NCBI RefSeq assembly: GCF_027923905.1
Contig: NZ_AP026966.1
Location: forward strand, 1,489,001 to 1,553,000
Direction of reading: 5' to 3'
Source: Massilia varians
Lineage (GTDB): Bacteria; Pseudomonadota; Gammaproteobacteria; Burkholderiales; Burkholderiaceae_D
Length of the DNA stretch: 64,000 nucleotides
Each line of letters begins with the position of its first letter. Position 1 is the first letter of the stretch. Shown piece by piece: positions 8,417 through 17,756 of this stretch. The position numbers were made by a program, and so were the translations under genes. Below the pieces are notes generated by a model. It had not been told where the DNA came from, did no database searches, and was given only the letters and a program-made list of their open reading frames with translations.

Positions 8417-9223
8417 ATGAGGGGCGTCGGCACCGCCTACCGGCGCGCGCTGCGCGCCCAGTTCTCGCGCCGTATGCTGCTGTTGTCCGGCGCCCCGCTG
8501 GTGCTGTCGCTGCTGCTGTGGGGCGCGCTGCTGTGGACCGGCCTGCAGCCGCTGCTGGACTGGCTGCAGGGGACCTTCGCGGATTACGGGTGGTTCCAGA
8601 CCAGCGGCAACATGCTGGCCATGCTCGGCCTGGGCATGCTCAAGGTGATGGTGGTGCCGCTGCTGGCGATCGCGCTGCTGCTGCCCCTCATGATCGCTTC
8701 GGCGCTGCTGTTCATGGGCGTGATCGCGATGCCGGCGATCGAGCGCCACGTCGGCAACAGCCAGTACCCCAAGCTGGAGCGCAAGGAGGGCGGTTCCTTC
8801 GTCGGCAGCATCGCCATCAACCTCGGCAGCACCGCGGTGTTCGCGGTGCTGTGGCTGTTCACGCTGCCGCTGTATGCGGTGCCGCCGCTGGCCTGGCTGG
8901 TGCAGGCCCTCCTGTGGGCCTGGGTCACCTCGCGCGTGATGAGCTACGACGCGCTGGCCGCGCACGCCAGTCCCGAGGAACGGCAGGCGCTGATGCGGCG
9001 CCACCGCGGCGCGCTGTGGGGCATCGGCTTCGCCTCGGGCCTGGCGGGCGCCTTGCCCGGCATCGCCTGGATGGGCGGGGCGCTGCTGTCGATCGTGCTG
9101 TTTCCTTTCCTGGCCATGCTGTCGCTGTGGTTGTACGTCATGATCTTCCTGTTCGCCGGGCTGTGGTTCCAGTATTTCTGCCTGGGGGCACTGGAAGAAC
9201 TGCGCGCCGGCACGCAAACCTGA
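8417..9223 (+). CDS. EI24-domain integral membrane protein
   Basis: 268-residue inner-membrane protein with about six hydrophobic segments, for example MLLLSGAPLVLSLLLWGALL near residue 20, a long pair at about 80-115, one near 155-180 and two at the C-terminus. The pattern fits the EI24/CysZ-like family (in the CysZ branch, sulfate transport). The family fit does not settle function, and no sulfate genes are adjacent. The start MRGVGTAYRRAL follows a GAGG site; an earlier in-frame start would add 50 unrelated residues. It runs into the CinA-like gene with 16 bases between. Confidence 0.75.
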   Translation: MRGVGTAYRRALRAQFSRRMLLLSGAPLVLSLLLWGALLWTGLQPLLDWLQGTFADYGWFQTSGNMLAMLGLGMLKVMVVPLLAIALLLPLMIASALLFMGVIAMPAIERHVGNSQYPKLERKEGGSFVGSIAINLGSTAVFAVLWLFTLPLYAVPPLAWLVQALLWAWVTSRVMSYDALAAHASPEERQALMRRHRGALWGIGFASGLAGALPGIAWMGGALLSIVLFPFLAMLSLWLYVMIFLFAGLWFQYFCLGALEELRAGTQT

Positions 9224-9239
9224 ACCAGAGGAGACGCAC

Positions 9240-10025
9240 ATGGCATTCGGCCTGATCGTCATCGGTGACGAGATCCTGTCCGGCAGGCGCCAGGACAAGC
9301 ATTTTTCGAAAGTCGTGGAGCTGCTCGGCGCGCGCGGCCTGCAGCTGGCCTGGGCCGAGTTCGTGGGCGACGACCCGGGCCGCCTGACCGACCTGCTACG
9401 GCGCAGCTTTGCCGGCGGGGACATCGTGTTTTCCTGCGGCGGCATCGGCGCCACGCCCGACGACCACACGCGCCAGTGCGCGGCCGCGGCGCTCGGATTG
9501 CCGCTGGTGCTGCATCCGGAAGGGCGCCTGAACATCGAGGAGCGCATCCGCGAGAGCGCGCGCGAGGCCGGCCTCGAGCCCGACCTGCAGGCGCCCGAGA
9601 ACCTGCAGCGCCTCAAGATGGCCGAGTTTCCGCAAGGCGCGGGCCTGATCCCGAATCCCTACAACCGCATCGCCGGCTTCAGCGTGCGCGACCACCACTT
9701 CGTGCCCGGCTTCCCGGTCATGGCCTGGCCCATGATCGCATGGGTGCTGGACACCCATTATTCGCATTTATTTCACACCACTGTCCACCTGGAACGCTCG
9801 CTGATCGTTTATGAACAGGCGGAAGCCTCGCTGACCCCGCTGATGGAGGCGCTCGAGCGCGATTATCCCGGTTTGCGGGTGTTCAGCCTGCCGAGCGTGG
9901 GCGACGCCCAGACCCGGCGCCACATCGAGCTGGGAGTGAAGGGCGCGCCTGCGCAAGTGGAACCCGCCTTCCTTGCCATGCAGGCGGAACTGCAGAGCCG
10001 CGGCGCTGAATTTCAGTGTTTGTAG
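9240..10025 (+). CDS. CinA-like molybdopterin-binding domain protein
   Basis: 261-residue protein with the MoCF/MoaB-type domain of the CinA N-terminus: the start LIVIGDEILSGRRQDKHF and the loop DIVFSCGGIGATPDDHT. The C-terminal amidase half of full CinA is absent, so it is the short stand-alone form. In that family the domain has been linked to ADP-ribose or NAD-derived pyrophosphatase activity; which reaction applies here is open. GAGGAG lies ahead of the ATG. It may be co-transcribed with the EI24 gene. Confidence 0.85.
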   Translation: MAFGLIVIGDEILSGRRQDKHFSKVVELLGARGLQLAWAEFVGDDPGRLTDLLRRSFAGGDIVFSCGGIGATPDDHTRQCAAAALGLPLVLHPEGRLNIEERIRESAREAGLEPDLQAPENLQRLKMAEFPQGAGLIPNPYNRIAGFSVRDHHFVPGFPVMAWPMIAWVLDTHYSHLFHTTVHLERSLIVYEQAEASLTPLMEALERDYPGLRVFSLPSVGDAQTRRHIELGVKGAPAQVEPAFLAMQAELQSRGAEFQCL

Positions 10026-10281
10026 GACTGCATGCCGTCCTGATAACTCAGCCGTTGTTTTTTTGCGAAAATACATCGCGCGCATCAAAATTGTTAAACC
10101 GCGTCTCGCGCGGGTCGTGTTGATGTGGTGGAATGATACCTGTGGAGGTGCAATCCTGAGTGAGTTTGCACCGCGCATTTTTGCAGACTGACGAGAACCA
10201 ATCACTCGAACACAACAGGGCAAGGATGGCGGGCAGGTTGCAGGGATTGAGCACGTATTGATTCGAACCAGTTGAGCCATC

Positions 10282-13200
10282 ATGGAAAGTATTCGCCGCA
10301 TCGAGCGGCCCAGTAATGTCTTACGCGCGCTAGGCGAGTGGTTGCGGCGAACTGCCCAGGCCATGGCCGGCGGCGCCCCCGTACTCGCATCCGCAGGCGG
10401 CAACGATGTTCCCCTGTACGAAGCCTATCCGCACCTGGCGGCGGGCGGCGGTGCGCCCGGCGGCGCGCCCTTGCCGCCGCCCGAAGGTCCCGACGGCACG
10501 CCGGAAGGGTCGTCCGAGCCGGCGCCGCGCAAGCGCCGCTGGAAGCCCTGGTTCTACCTTGCGCTGCTGATCCTGCTGGTGCTGCTGGGCGGCTGGGGCG
10601 CGCTCGAGATGCGCACTTCGCGTCTGCAGGCGAAGATCTTCGCCGACATGGCCAAGGACCTCACCTGGCGCGTGGAAAAGGGCCCGAGCGACGCGATCCG
10701 CTTCCCGGCCGCCAGCCCCTACGACACCCGCCTGGGCTATGCCGGCATGCCGGCCTACCTCGAGAAGCTGCAGTCGCGCGACTACCACATCGCCGCCCAG
10801 GCCCGCATGTCGCCCAGGATGGTCGAATTCGCCGACCGCGGCCTGTACGCCACCTACCCCGAGAAGACCAAGGTCGGCCTCGAGATCCTCGACTGCCGCG
10901 CGCAGCCGCTGTTCGCCTCGCGCTTCCCCGAGCGCTTCTACCACAAGTTCGAAGACGCGCCCTCGCTGCTGGTGCAAAGCCTGCTGTTCATCGAGAACCG
11001 CGAGTTGCTCGACCCGGCCTACCCGCACCGCAACCCGGCGGTCGAATGGGACCGCTTCTCGAAAGCGGTGTTCGACAAGACCCTGAGCAGCGTCGGCCTG
11101 GGCGGCGGCGGGCGCGTGGCCGGCGGCTCCACGCTTGCGACCCAGATCGAGAAGTACCGGCACTCGCCGGAGGGGCGCACCGGTTCGCTGCAGGACAAGA
11201 TGATCCAGATGGCCTCGGCCACGCTGCGCGCCTACCGCGACGGCGAAGACACTACCAAGGCGCGGCGCCAGATCGTGCTCGACTACCTGAACACCGTGCC
11301 GCTGTCGGCCAAGCCGGGCTATGGCGAGGTCAACGGCATCGGCGATGGCATGTGGGTCTGGTACGGACGCGACTTCGACAAGACCAGCGCCATGCTGCGC
11401 GGCCCGATGAACACCCAGGAGGCCGTCACCGCCTACAAGGAAGCGCTGTCCCTGATGATCGCGCAGCGCCGTCCGGCCTACTACCTGGGCGCCGGCGAGC
11501 ATGACCTGGAAACCCTCACCAACAGCCACCTGCGCGTGCTGGCCCAGGCCGGCGTGATCTCGCCGCAGCTGCGCGACGCCGCGCTGAAAGTGGCGCTGCA
11601 TCCGGCCCAGGGCTCGGGCGTGGCGCCGCCGGGGGCCGACGCCTTCGTCTCGCGTAAGGCCGCCAACGCGGTGCGCAACCACCTCGGCTACCTGGTGGGC
11701 GACTCGCGCCTGTACAACCTCGACCGCCTCGACCTGTCGGTGGTCTCGACGCTCGACGCAGGGGTGCAGCAGGCCGTCACCGACGTGCTGCGCAAGCTGT
11801 CCGACGCCGAACATGCCAAACAAGCCGGCCTGACCGGCAAGGGCATGCTCGGCAACGGCGACCCGTCCCAGGTGGTGTACAGCTTCACCCTGATGGAGCG
11901 CGGCGAGCACGTCAACTACCTGCGGGTTCAGACCGACAACTACGACCAGCCGCTCGACATCAACGAGGGCGCCAAGCTCGACCTCGGCTCGACCGCGAAG
12001 CTGCGCACCCTGGTGACCTATCTCGACATCGTCGACCAGTTGCACAAGCGCTTCGAGCCGATGGACGAGATCGGCCTGATGGGCGTCGAGGTCGACGCCA
12101 AGGACCGCATGTCGCAATGGGCGCTGGAATACTTCCGCACGCTGCCGCGCGGCGCCGACCGCGGCCTCAAGCCGATGCTGATGGCGGCGATGGAGCGTAA
12201 GTACTCGGCCAACCCGGGCGAAGCCTTCTTCACCGGCGGCGGCATCCACACCTTCGGCAACTTCAGCAAGCTGGACAACAGCAAGATCATGACGGTCACC
12301 GAGGCGCTGCGCAGTTCGACCAACCTGGTGTTCGTGCGCATGATGCGCGACGTGGTGCGCTACTACATGTTCCAGCTGCCGGGCTCCTCGGCCCAGCTGC
12401 TGGCCGATGCCGACGACCCGCGCCGCCAGACCTACCTGGCGCGCTTCGCCGACAACGAAGGCAAGGTGTTCCTCGCCAAGTTCTGGAACAAGTACAAGGG
12501 CAAGACCCCGCAGGAAGTCGAAGCGCTGCTGTTCTCGGGCGTGCGTCCGCTGGCCTCGAAGCTGGCGGCGGCCCATCGCACCGTGTTCCCGGGCGCCACG
12601 ATGGCGCAGTTCGGCAACTTCATCGACAAGTCGCTGCCGGATTCGCACGACATGGATCCGGACCGCATTCCGAAGATGTACGAGATGTACGACCCGCGCA
12701 ACATGACGCTGGCCGACCGCGGCTACGTGGCCTCGGTGCACCCGCTCGAACTGTGGCTGGCGGGCTACCTGATCACGCACCCGAAGGCGGGCTGGACCGA
12801 AGTCACCAACGCCAGCGTCAAGGAGCGTCAGGAAGTCTATTCCTGGCTGTTCAAGACCCACCGCAAGCACGCCCAGGACAAGCGCATCGCGGGCCTGATC
12901 GAGGTCGAGGCCTTCCTGAAGATCCACGCGCAGTGGAAGAAGATGGGCTACCCGTTCGACTCGCTGGTGCCGTCCTATGCGACCACGCTGGGCGCCTCGG
13001 CCGACCGTCCGGCCGCGCTGGCCGAACTGATGGGCATCATCGTCAACGGCGGCGTGCGTAAACCTGTCGAGCGCATCGACTCGCTGCACTTCGCCAAGGA
13101 CACGCCCTACGAGACCCTGGTCAGGCGCACCAAGGGCAGCGGCAAGGAGCAGGTCCTGGCGCCGGAAGTGGCGCGCGTGGTCGCGGATGCGATCCAGGGC

Positions 13201-13554
13201 GTGGTCACCGACGGCACCGCCAAGCGCGTCAAGACCGCCTTCGTGCAGTCCGACGGCAGCGTGATCGCCGTGGGCGGCAAGACCGGCACCGGCGACCAGC
13301 GCTTCGAGACCTATGCCAGGGGCGGGCGTGTGATCGAGTCGCGCTTCGTGAACCGCTCGGCGACCTTTGTGTTCAACATCGGCGAGCGCTACTTCGGCAG
13401 CATGACCGCCTACGTGCACGGTCCGCAGTCCGGCAACTACGACTTCACCAGCGCGCTGCCGGTGCAGCTGCTGTCCAACCTGGCGCCGAGCCTGATGCCG
13501 ATGATCGAGCCGCCCGCGGGCAGCATCGCCGCCCAGCGCCAGTGCGTCCGTTGA
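10282..13554 (+). CDS. Very large class A-type penicillin-binding protein
   Basis: 1090-residue inner-membrane protein combining transglycosylase (GT51) and transpeptidase motifs. A cytoplasmic Pro/Gly-rich region of about 80 residues precedes one membrane helix (about 91-109). GT51 signatures are altered: IENRELL (E238) where EDxxFxxHxG is usual, then GGSTLATQIEKY (about 281-292). Transpeptidase motifs are S570-T-A-K573, S679-T-N681 and K1000-T-G1002. The last two are about 320 residues apart, against about 125 in E. coli PBP1b, so a large insertion sits inside the transpeptidase fold. The stop overlaps the start of the TAXI protein gene. All three transpeptidase motifs are intact, so activity is likely; glycosyltransferase activity is less sure. 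Confidence 0.85.
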   Translation: MESIRRIERPSNVLRALGEWLRRTAQAMAGGAPVLASAGGNDVPLYEAYPHLAAGGGAPGGAPLPPPEGPDGTPEGSSEPAPRKRRWKPWFYLALLILLVLLGGWGALEMRTSRLQAKIFADMAKDLTWRVEKGPSDAIRFPAASPYDTRLGYAGMPAYLEKLQSRDYHIAAQARMSPRMVEFADRGLYATYPEKTKVGLEILDCRAQPLFASRFPERFYHKFEDAPSLLVQSLLFIENRELLDPAYPHRNPAVEWDRFSKAVFDKTLSSVGLGGGGRVAGGSTLATQIEKYRHSPEGRTGSLQDKMIQMASATLRAYRDGEDTTKARRQIVLDYLNTVPLSAKPGYGEVNGIGDGMWVWYGRDFDKTSAMLRGPMNTQEAVTAYKEALSLMIAQRRPAYYLGAGEHDLETLTNSHLRVLAQAGVISPQLRDAALKVALHPAQGSGVAPPGADAFVSRKAANAVRNHLGYLVGDSRLYNLDRLDLSVVSTLDAGVQQAVTDVLRKLSDAEHAKQAGLTGKGMLGNGDPSQVVYSFTLMERGEHVNYLRVQTDNYDQPLDINEGAKLDLGSTAKLRTLVTYLDIVDQLHKRFEPMDEIGLMGVEVDAKDRMSQWALEYFRTLPRGADRGLKPMLMAAMERKYSANPGEAFFTGGGIHTFGNFSKLDNSKIMTVTEALRSSTNLVFVRMMRDVVRYYMFQLPGSSAQLLADADDPRRQTYLARFADNEGKVFLAKFWNKYKGKTPQEVEALLFSGVRPLASKLAAAHRTVFPGATMAQFGNFIDKSLPDSHDMDPDRIPKMYEMYDPRNMTLADRGYVASVHPLELWLAGYLITHPKAGWTEVTNASVKERQEVYSWLFKTHRKHAQDKRIAGLIEVEAFLKIHAQWKKMGYPFDSLVPSYATTLGASADRPAALAELMGIIVNGGVRKPVERIDSLHFAKDTPYETLVRRTKGSGKEQVLAPEVARVVADAIQGVVTDGTAKRVKTAFVQSDGSVIAVGGKTGTGDQRFETYARGGRVIESRFVNRSATFVFNIGERYFGSMTAYVHGPQSGNYDFTSALPVQLLSNLAPSLMPMIEPPAGSIAAQRQCVR

Positions 13555-14964
13555 ACCGGGAGCCGACCCCGGTTCGTAACGGCGCGCTCAAGCGCGCCAT
13601 GACGCGCGTGCGCCAGTTCAGCATCGTGTCCCTGCGCGACCTGCTGGTCGCGTCCGGCCCGACGCTGCTGGCGGTGATCGCGGTGGTCGTGCTGGCCTAT
13701 GTCTGGGTCGACCCGGCGCCGCCGCGCCAATTCTCAATGGCTACCGGCCAGTTCAACAGCGCCTACCAGGAATTCGGCCGCCAGTACGCCGCGCGGCTGG
13801 CGCGCGACGACATCAAGCTGACGCTCCAGCCTTCGCTGGGCTCCCATGAGAATCTGCAGCGCCTGATGGACGGCAAGGTGGACGTCGCCTTCGTGCAGAG
13901 CGGCTCGACCGAGAATGGGCAGGCCGAACCTCGCTTGGACACGACCGGCCTGGTGTCCTTGGGCAGCCTGTTCACCGAACCGGTGTGGCTGTTCCTGCGC
14001 GAGGGCGCCAGGGTCGCCCACCTGACCGACCTGAAGGGAAAACGCATCAACCTGGGGCCGGAAGGCACCGGCGTGCCGCGCCTGTTCCGCCAGGTGCTGG
14101 ACGCCAACGGCATCGAGCCGAACGAACTGCAGATCGGCGCGCTGGAGAACACGCCGGCCACGGTGGAACTGCTGGCGGGCCGCATCGACGGCCTGGTGTT
14201 CAGCTCCGCACCCGAAGCGCCCTTGATCCAGATGCTGCTGCAGACCCCCGGCATCCGGCTGTTCAACTTCACCCAGGCCGACGCCTACACGCGCCGCCTG
14301 CCTTTCCTCACCCACGTGGTGCTGCCGCGCGGGATCGTCGACCTCGGGCGCGACATCCCGTCCCAGGACTACCACCTGATCGCCCCCCACCGCCACCCTG
14401 GTGGCCAGGGAAGACCTGCATCCGGCCCTGGTGGGCCTCCTGGTGAAATCGGCCGGCGAGATTCACGGCAAGGCGGGCTGGTTCCAGCAGCAGGGCCAGT
14501 TCCCTTCGCCGAAGTACACCGAGATTCCGGTGGCGCGCGAGGCGGAACGCTACTACCGCGACGGGCCGCCTTTCCTGCAGCGCTACCTGCGCTTCTGGCT
14601 CGCCAACCTGTTCGAGCGCCTGTGGGTGTTCGTGGTGGCGCTGGCGGCGCTCCTGATCCCGCTGTCGAAGATCGTCCCGCCGATCTACGTGTGGCGCGTG
14701 CGCTCGCGCGTGTACCGCTGGTACGGCGAGCTGCGCAAGGTGGAGCAGGAGCTCGAAGCGACCGATCCTGACGATCGCGACGCCGTACGGGACGGTCTGC
14801 TGGGGCGCCTCGACGACATCGAGGAACGCGTCAACCACATCTCGATTCCGCTCGCCTATGCGGAAGAGCTGTACCGCCTGCGCAGCCACATCAACTTCGT
14901 GCGCGAGCGGGTGCGCGGCACCATCGACCGGCATGGGGTAGCGGTGCCGCAGCCGAAGCCATAG
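13542..14964 (+). pseudogene. Membrane-anchored TAXI-type solute-binding protein, frameshifted
   Basis: TRAP-transporter solute-receptor-like (TAXI) protein. After an N-terminal helix (about 35-53) come FSMATGQFNSAYQEFGRQYA, a VDVAFVQSGSTENG segment and LKGKRINLGPEGTGVPRLFR, all family landmarks. A second helix (WVFVVALAALLIPLSKIV) lies near the C-terminus, followed by a helical charged tail. The frame breaks at the six-C run 14383-14388: removing one C joins DYHLIAP to TATLVAREDLHPAL and gives 473 residues. No TRAP permease genes are near. The GTG start overlaps the preceding penicillin-binding protein gene by 13 bases; an ATG at 13599 is the alternative. The clean repair suggests a sequencing error. 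Confidence 0.8.
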
Positions 14965-15034
14965 TGCAGGAATAGCAATTCCCTCGGGAAACGGATTACA
15001 CTGGCGGTCTTTGTCCGCCTTCCCGAAAGAAGCC

Positions 15035-16984
15035 ATGATCCGTCACCCGTTTTCCGCCCTGGCATTGGCCGCGATGCTGGCCTGCGGCGCAGGCGCGCAG
15101 GCCGCCAGCCAGGCCGTAGCCTCCGCCGATGCGCCGGCCCAGAAGCGCAACCCGCGCGAAGCCTACACCAAGTACGAGTACCGCATTCCGATGCGCGACG
15201 GCGTGAAGCTGTTCACGACGCTCTACGTGCCCAAGGACAGCTCCAGGCCCTATCCCTTCCTGGTGCAGCGCACGCCCTACAGCGCGGGCGTGTATGCGCA
15301 GGGCGAGCTGCGCTACGGGGTGGACTGGTTCCCCGAGGCGCTCAGCCCCTCGCGCGAACTGGAGGACTCCGGCTACATCTTCGTGACCCAGGACGTGCGC
15401 GGGCGCTACATGTCGGAGGGCAGCTGGCAGGAGATGACGCCGCACGCGAAGCCCAAGCGCGCCAAAGGGGAGGGCCAGGAAAGCGAGGACATGCACGACA
15501 CCGTCGAATGGCTGCTCAAGCACATCCCGAACAACAACGGGCGGGTCGGCATCTGGGGCATCAGCTACCCGGGCTTCTACACGGCGGCCAGCATCATCGA
15601 CTCGCACCCGGCGATCAAGGCGGCTTCGCCCCAGGCGCCGATTGCCGACCTGTACATGGGCGACGACTCCTACCACGGCGGCGCCTTCATGCTGTCGGCG
15701 AACTTCGATTTCTACGCGTCCTTCCTGCCGCAACAGAATCCGACCACGGGCAACAAGGAGCGTTCGCGCTTCGCCTATGGCGAGGCCGATGCCTACGACT
15801 TCTTCCTCAAGCGCCTGACGATGGAGAACATCCTCGCCACCATGAGCGCCGAGCAGCGCGAGCTGCTCGAGCCTACCATCGTGCACGACACCTACGACGA
15901 GTTCTGGCGCTCGCGCGCCATCACGCCGCACATGAAGAACGTCAAGGCAGCGGTGCTGACTGTGGGCGGCTGGTTCGATGCGGAAGACCCGGCCGGTCCG
16001 TTCGCGATCTACAAGGCGGTCGGCAAATACAACCCCGGCACGCCGAACGCGCTGGTGATGGGACCCTGGGTGCACGGCGGCTGGGCGCGCAGCGACGGCG
16101 CTCGTCTCGGCCACGTGAATTTCGATGCCAAAACGGGCGAATACTTCCGCCGCGAGATCCAGTTCCCCTTCTTCGAGCAGCACCTGAAGGGCGTCAAGCC
16201 GGCGCGTGCCTTGCCCGCCGTGACGGCGTTCGAGACCGGCACCAATGTCTGGCGCAGCTATGCTGCGTGGCCGCCGGCGCCCGCCAAGGCGCGCACCCTG
16301 TACTTCGGCCCGAACGGCACGCTGGGCTGGCAGCAGCCGGCCGCATCTGGCGCCGGCTACGACGAGTATGTCGCGGATCCGAAGAAGCCGGTGCCTTTCA
16401 TCGGCTACCCGGCCACGGGCGTGCCGCGCGAGTACATGGTGTCGGACCAGCGCTTCGCCGCCACCCGCCCCGACGTCCTGGTCTACCAGAGCGAGGTGCT
16501 GGAAGAAGACCTGACCGTGGTCGGCTCCGTGGTGCCGAAGCTGTTCGTGTCGACCACCGGGACCGACGCCGACTGGGTGGTCAAGCTGATCGACGTTTAC
16601 CCGAGCGACTATCCGGCGCCGGCGGTCGAGCGCAAGGGCAACGACGTCGCGCCGCCGAGCCTGAACCTGGGCGGCTACCAGCAGCTGGTGCGCGGCAATC
16701 CGCTGCGCGGCAAATTCAGGAACAGCTTCGAGAAGCCCGAGCCCTTCACTCCGGGCAAGCAAGAAGCGATCAGCTTCGACATCGGCGAGGTGAACCACAC
16801 CTTCCGGCGCGGCCACCGCATCATGGTGCAGGTGCAGAGTTCGTGGTTCCCGCTGATCGACCTGAACCCGCAGACCTTCACCCATATCCCGAAGGCCAAG
16901 CCGGAAGATTTCAGGAAGGCGACCCAGCGCGTGTACCGCGCGCCGGGGGCGGCGTCGGGACTGCAGCTGATGGTGATGCCGTAG
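15035..16984 (+). CDS. Secreted CocE/NonD-family hydrolase
   Basis: 649-residue alpha/beta-hydrolase of the X-Pro dipeptidyl-peptidase/CocE family (acylases, esterases and peptidases). It starts MIRHPFSALALAAML with a signal peptide cleaved near AQA-A (residue 24), so it is exported. The nucleophile is in GIWGISYPGFY; oxyanion and lid features such as MRDGVKLFTTLYVP and TQDVRGRYMSEG precede it. The C-terminal jelly-roll domain begins near LYFGPNGTLGWQ. GAAAGAAG lies before the ATG. Substrate cannot be named. The TAG stop lies inside a dispersed inverted-repeat element. Confidence 0.88.
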   Translation: MIRHPFSALALAAMLACGAGAQAASQAVASADAPAQKRNPREAYTKYEYRIPMRDGVKLFTTLYVPKDSSRPYPFLVQRTPYSAGVYAQGELRYGVDWFPEALSPSRELEDSGYIFVTQDVRGRYMSEGSWQEMTPHAKPKRAKGEGQESEDMHDTVEWLLKHIPNNNGRVGIWGISYPGFYTAASIIDSHPAIKAASPQAPIADLYMGDDSYHGGAFMLSANFDFYASFLPQQNPTTGNKERSRFAYGEADAYDFFLKRLTMENILATMSAEQRELLEPTIVHDTYDEFWRSRAITPHMKNVKAAVLTVGGWFDAEDPAGPFAIYKAVGKYNPGTPNALVMGPWVHGGWARSDGARLGHVNFDAKTGEYFRREIQFPFFEQHLKGVKPARALPAVTAFETGTNVWRSYAAWPPAPAKARTLYFGPNGTLGWQQPAASGAGYDEYVADPKKPVPFIGYPATGVPREYMVSDQRFAATRPDVLVYQSEVLEEDLTVVGSVVPKLFVSTTGTDADWVVKLIDVYPSDYPAPAVERKGNDVAPPSLNLGGYQQLVRGNPLRGKFRNSFEKPEPFTPGKQEAISFDIGEVNHTFRRGHRIMVQVQSSWFPLIDLNPQTFTHIPKAKPEDFRKATQRVYRAPGAASGLQLMVMP

Positions 16985-17087
16985 GGTGTTCGGCTCCGCC
17001 GAACGCGCGTTCAACCACCGTTTGAATAGACGTACAGGCTATTCACGCCCGGTTTGAACGCGCGGACGGCGAAGCCGTCCACCCTAC
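16981..17087. repeat. Dispersed GTAGGG...CCCTAC inverted-repeat element, copy 2
   Basis: It begins GTAGGGTGTTCGGC TCC GCCGAAC, continues GCGCGTTCAA, and after a spacer reads TTTGAACGCGCGGACGG, CGAAG, CCGTCCACCCTAC. Both ends overlap genes: the TAG at 16982-16984 stops the CocE-family gene and the CTA at 17084-17086 stops the convergent rhodanese gene. Confidence 0.85.
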
Positions 17088-17542
17088 GCGCCAACCCAGG
17101 GCAGCCCGGCCTTGCACCAGCCCCCGACCGTCTTGCGGTGCCCCTCCGCATCGCGGTCACCCTCGAAGCCTTCCAGGATGTCGTAGGACTCGGCAAACCC
17201 GTGCTCGGTCGCCACCCGCGCGCCGTGGCGCGAGCGCACCCCTGAACGGCACAGGAACAGCAGCACCTCATCCTTGCGCGCCACCTGCTCGAGCTGGGCA
17301 GCGAAGGCGGGATTCGGCGCACCGCCCGGATAGGTGGCCCACTGCACCGCGACGTGCTGGGTCTCGGGAACCGCGACTCGGCCGACCCAGTCGCGCTCGG
17401 CGTCGGTGCGCACGTCGACCAGCTTCACGCGCGGATCGCTTCGCAAGAGCGCGAAGGCCTCTTCGGGCGTGACCGCGCCGGCATAGGGCTGGCCGCTGGC
17501 GCGCTGGCGGGCTTGGGCAAGGATGGTCTCGGTAGTCGTCAT
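17084..17542 (-). CDS. Rhodanese-like sulfurtransferase
   Basis: 152-residue single rhodanese domain. The active-site loop is CRSGVRS with the catalytic Cys; KLVDVRTDAERDWVGRV and ILEGFEGDRD are further landmarks. It probably transfers sulfane sulfur, acceptor unknown. The start MTTTETILAQ is chosen because upstream in-frame codons fall in the glnA control region. It is divergent from glnA, and an NtrC-like site lies 32 bases upstream of its ATG. Its stop codon comes from a repeat element. Confidence 0.9.
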   Translation of the reverse strand: MTTTETILAQARQRASGQPYAGAVTPEEAFALLRSDPRVKLVDVRTDAERDWVGRVAVPETQHVAVQWATYPGGAPNPAFAAQLEQVARKDEVLLFLCRSGVRSRHGARVATEHGFAESYDILEGFEGDRDAEGHRKTVGGWCKAGLPWVGA

Positions 17543-17573
17543 GATGTGATCCGTTTTGAACAAGAAAAGTCGA

Positions 17574-17590
17574 TGCACCAACTTGGTTCG
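17574..17590. promoter_or_regulatory. Candidate NtrC site, distal
   Basis: TGCACCAACTTGGTTCG fits TGCACCA-N3-TGGTGCA with a full left arm and a partial right arm. It lies between the rhodanese gene and glnA, about 150 bases upstream of the sigma-54 promoter, a usual enhancer distance. Confidence 0.65.
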
Positions 17591-17628
17591 GTGTATCCTG
17601 CGCTGCGATGGTGCATCGGCGCTGCGCG

Positions 17629-17645
17629 CGCACCAAGATGGTGCG
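17629..17645. promoter_or_regulatory. Candidate NtrC site, proximal
   Basis: CGCACCAAGATGGTGCG is a perfect 7-base inverted repeat around AGA and matches the NtrC consensus except at the outermost bases. It lies about 97 bases before the sigma-54 promoter element. Confidence 0.8.
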
Positions 17646-17741
17646 GCACTGCACTGCCAGGCGATGCCTTGGTGGGAAGATTGTAGGCCGGAGTCGGGCG
17701 ATTTCCAACGAAGCATTGTGCATTTGTTCATAACGGCAGCT

Positions 17742-17756
17742 TGGCATGGTTCATGC
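17742..17756 (+). promoter_or_regulatory. Sigma-54 promoter of glnA
   Basis: TGGCATGGTTCATGC has the GG and GC dinucleotides at exact -24/-12 spacing (consensus TGGCAC-N5-TTGC). It lies 72 bases before the glnA ATG and downstream of two NtrC-like sites. Confidence 0.8.

Noticed and set aside
10330..13419. Long minus-strand open frame opposite the penicillin-binding protein
   Set aside because: Same antisense artefact: biased His/Val/Arg composition and no motif, while the plus strand has SxxK, SxN and KTG in order.
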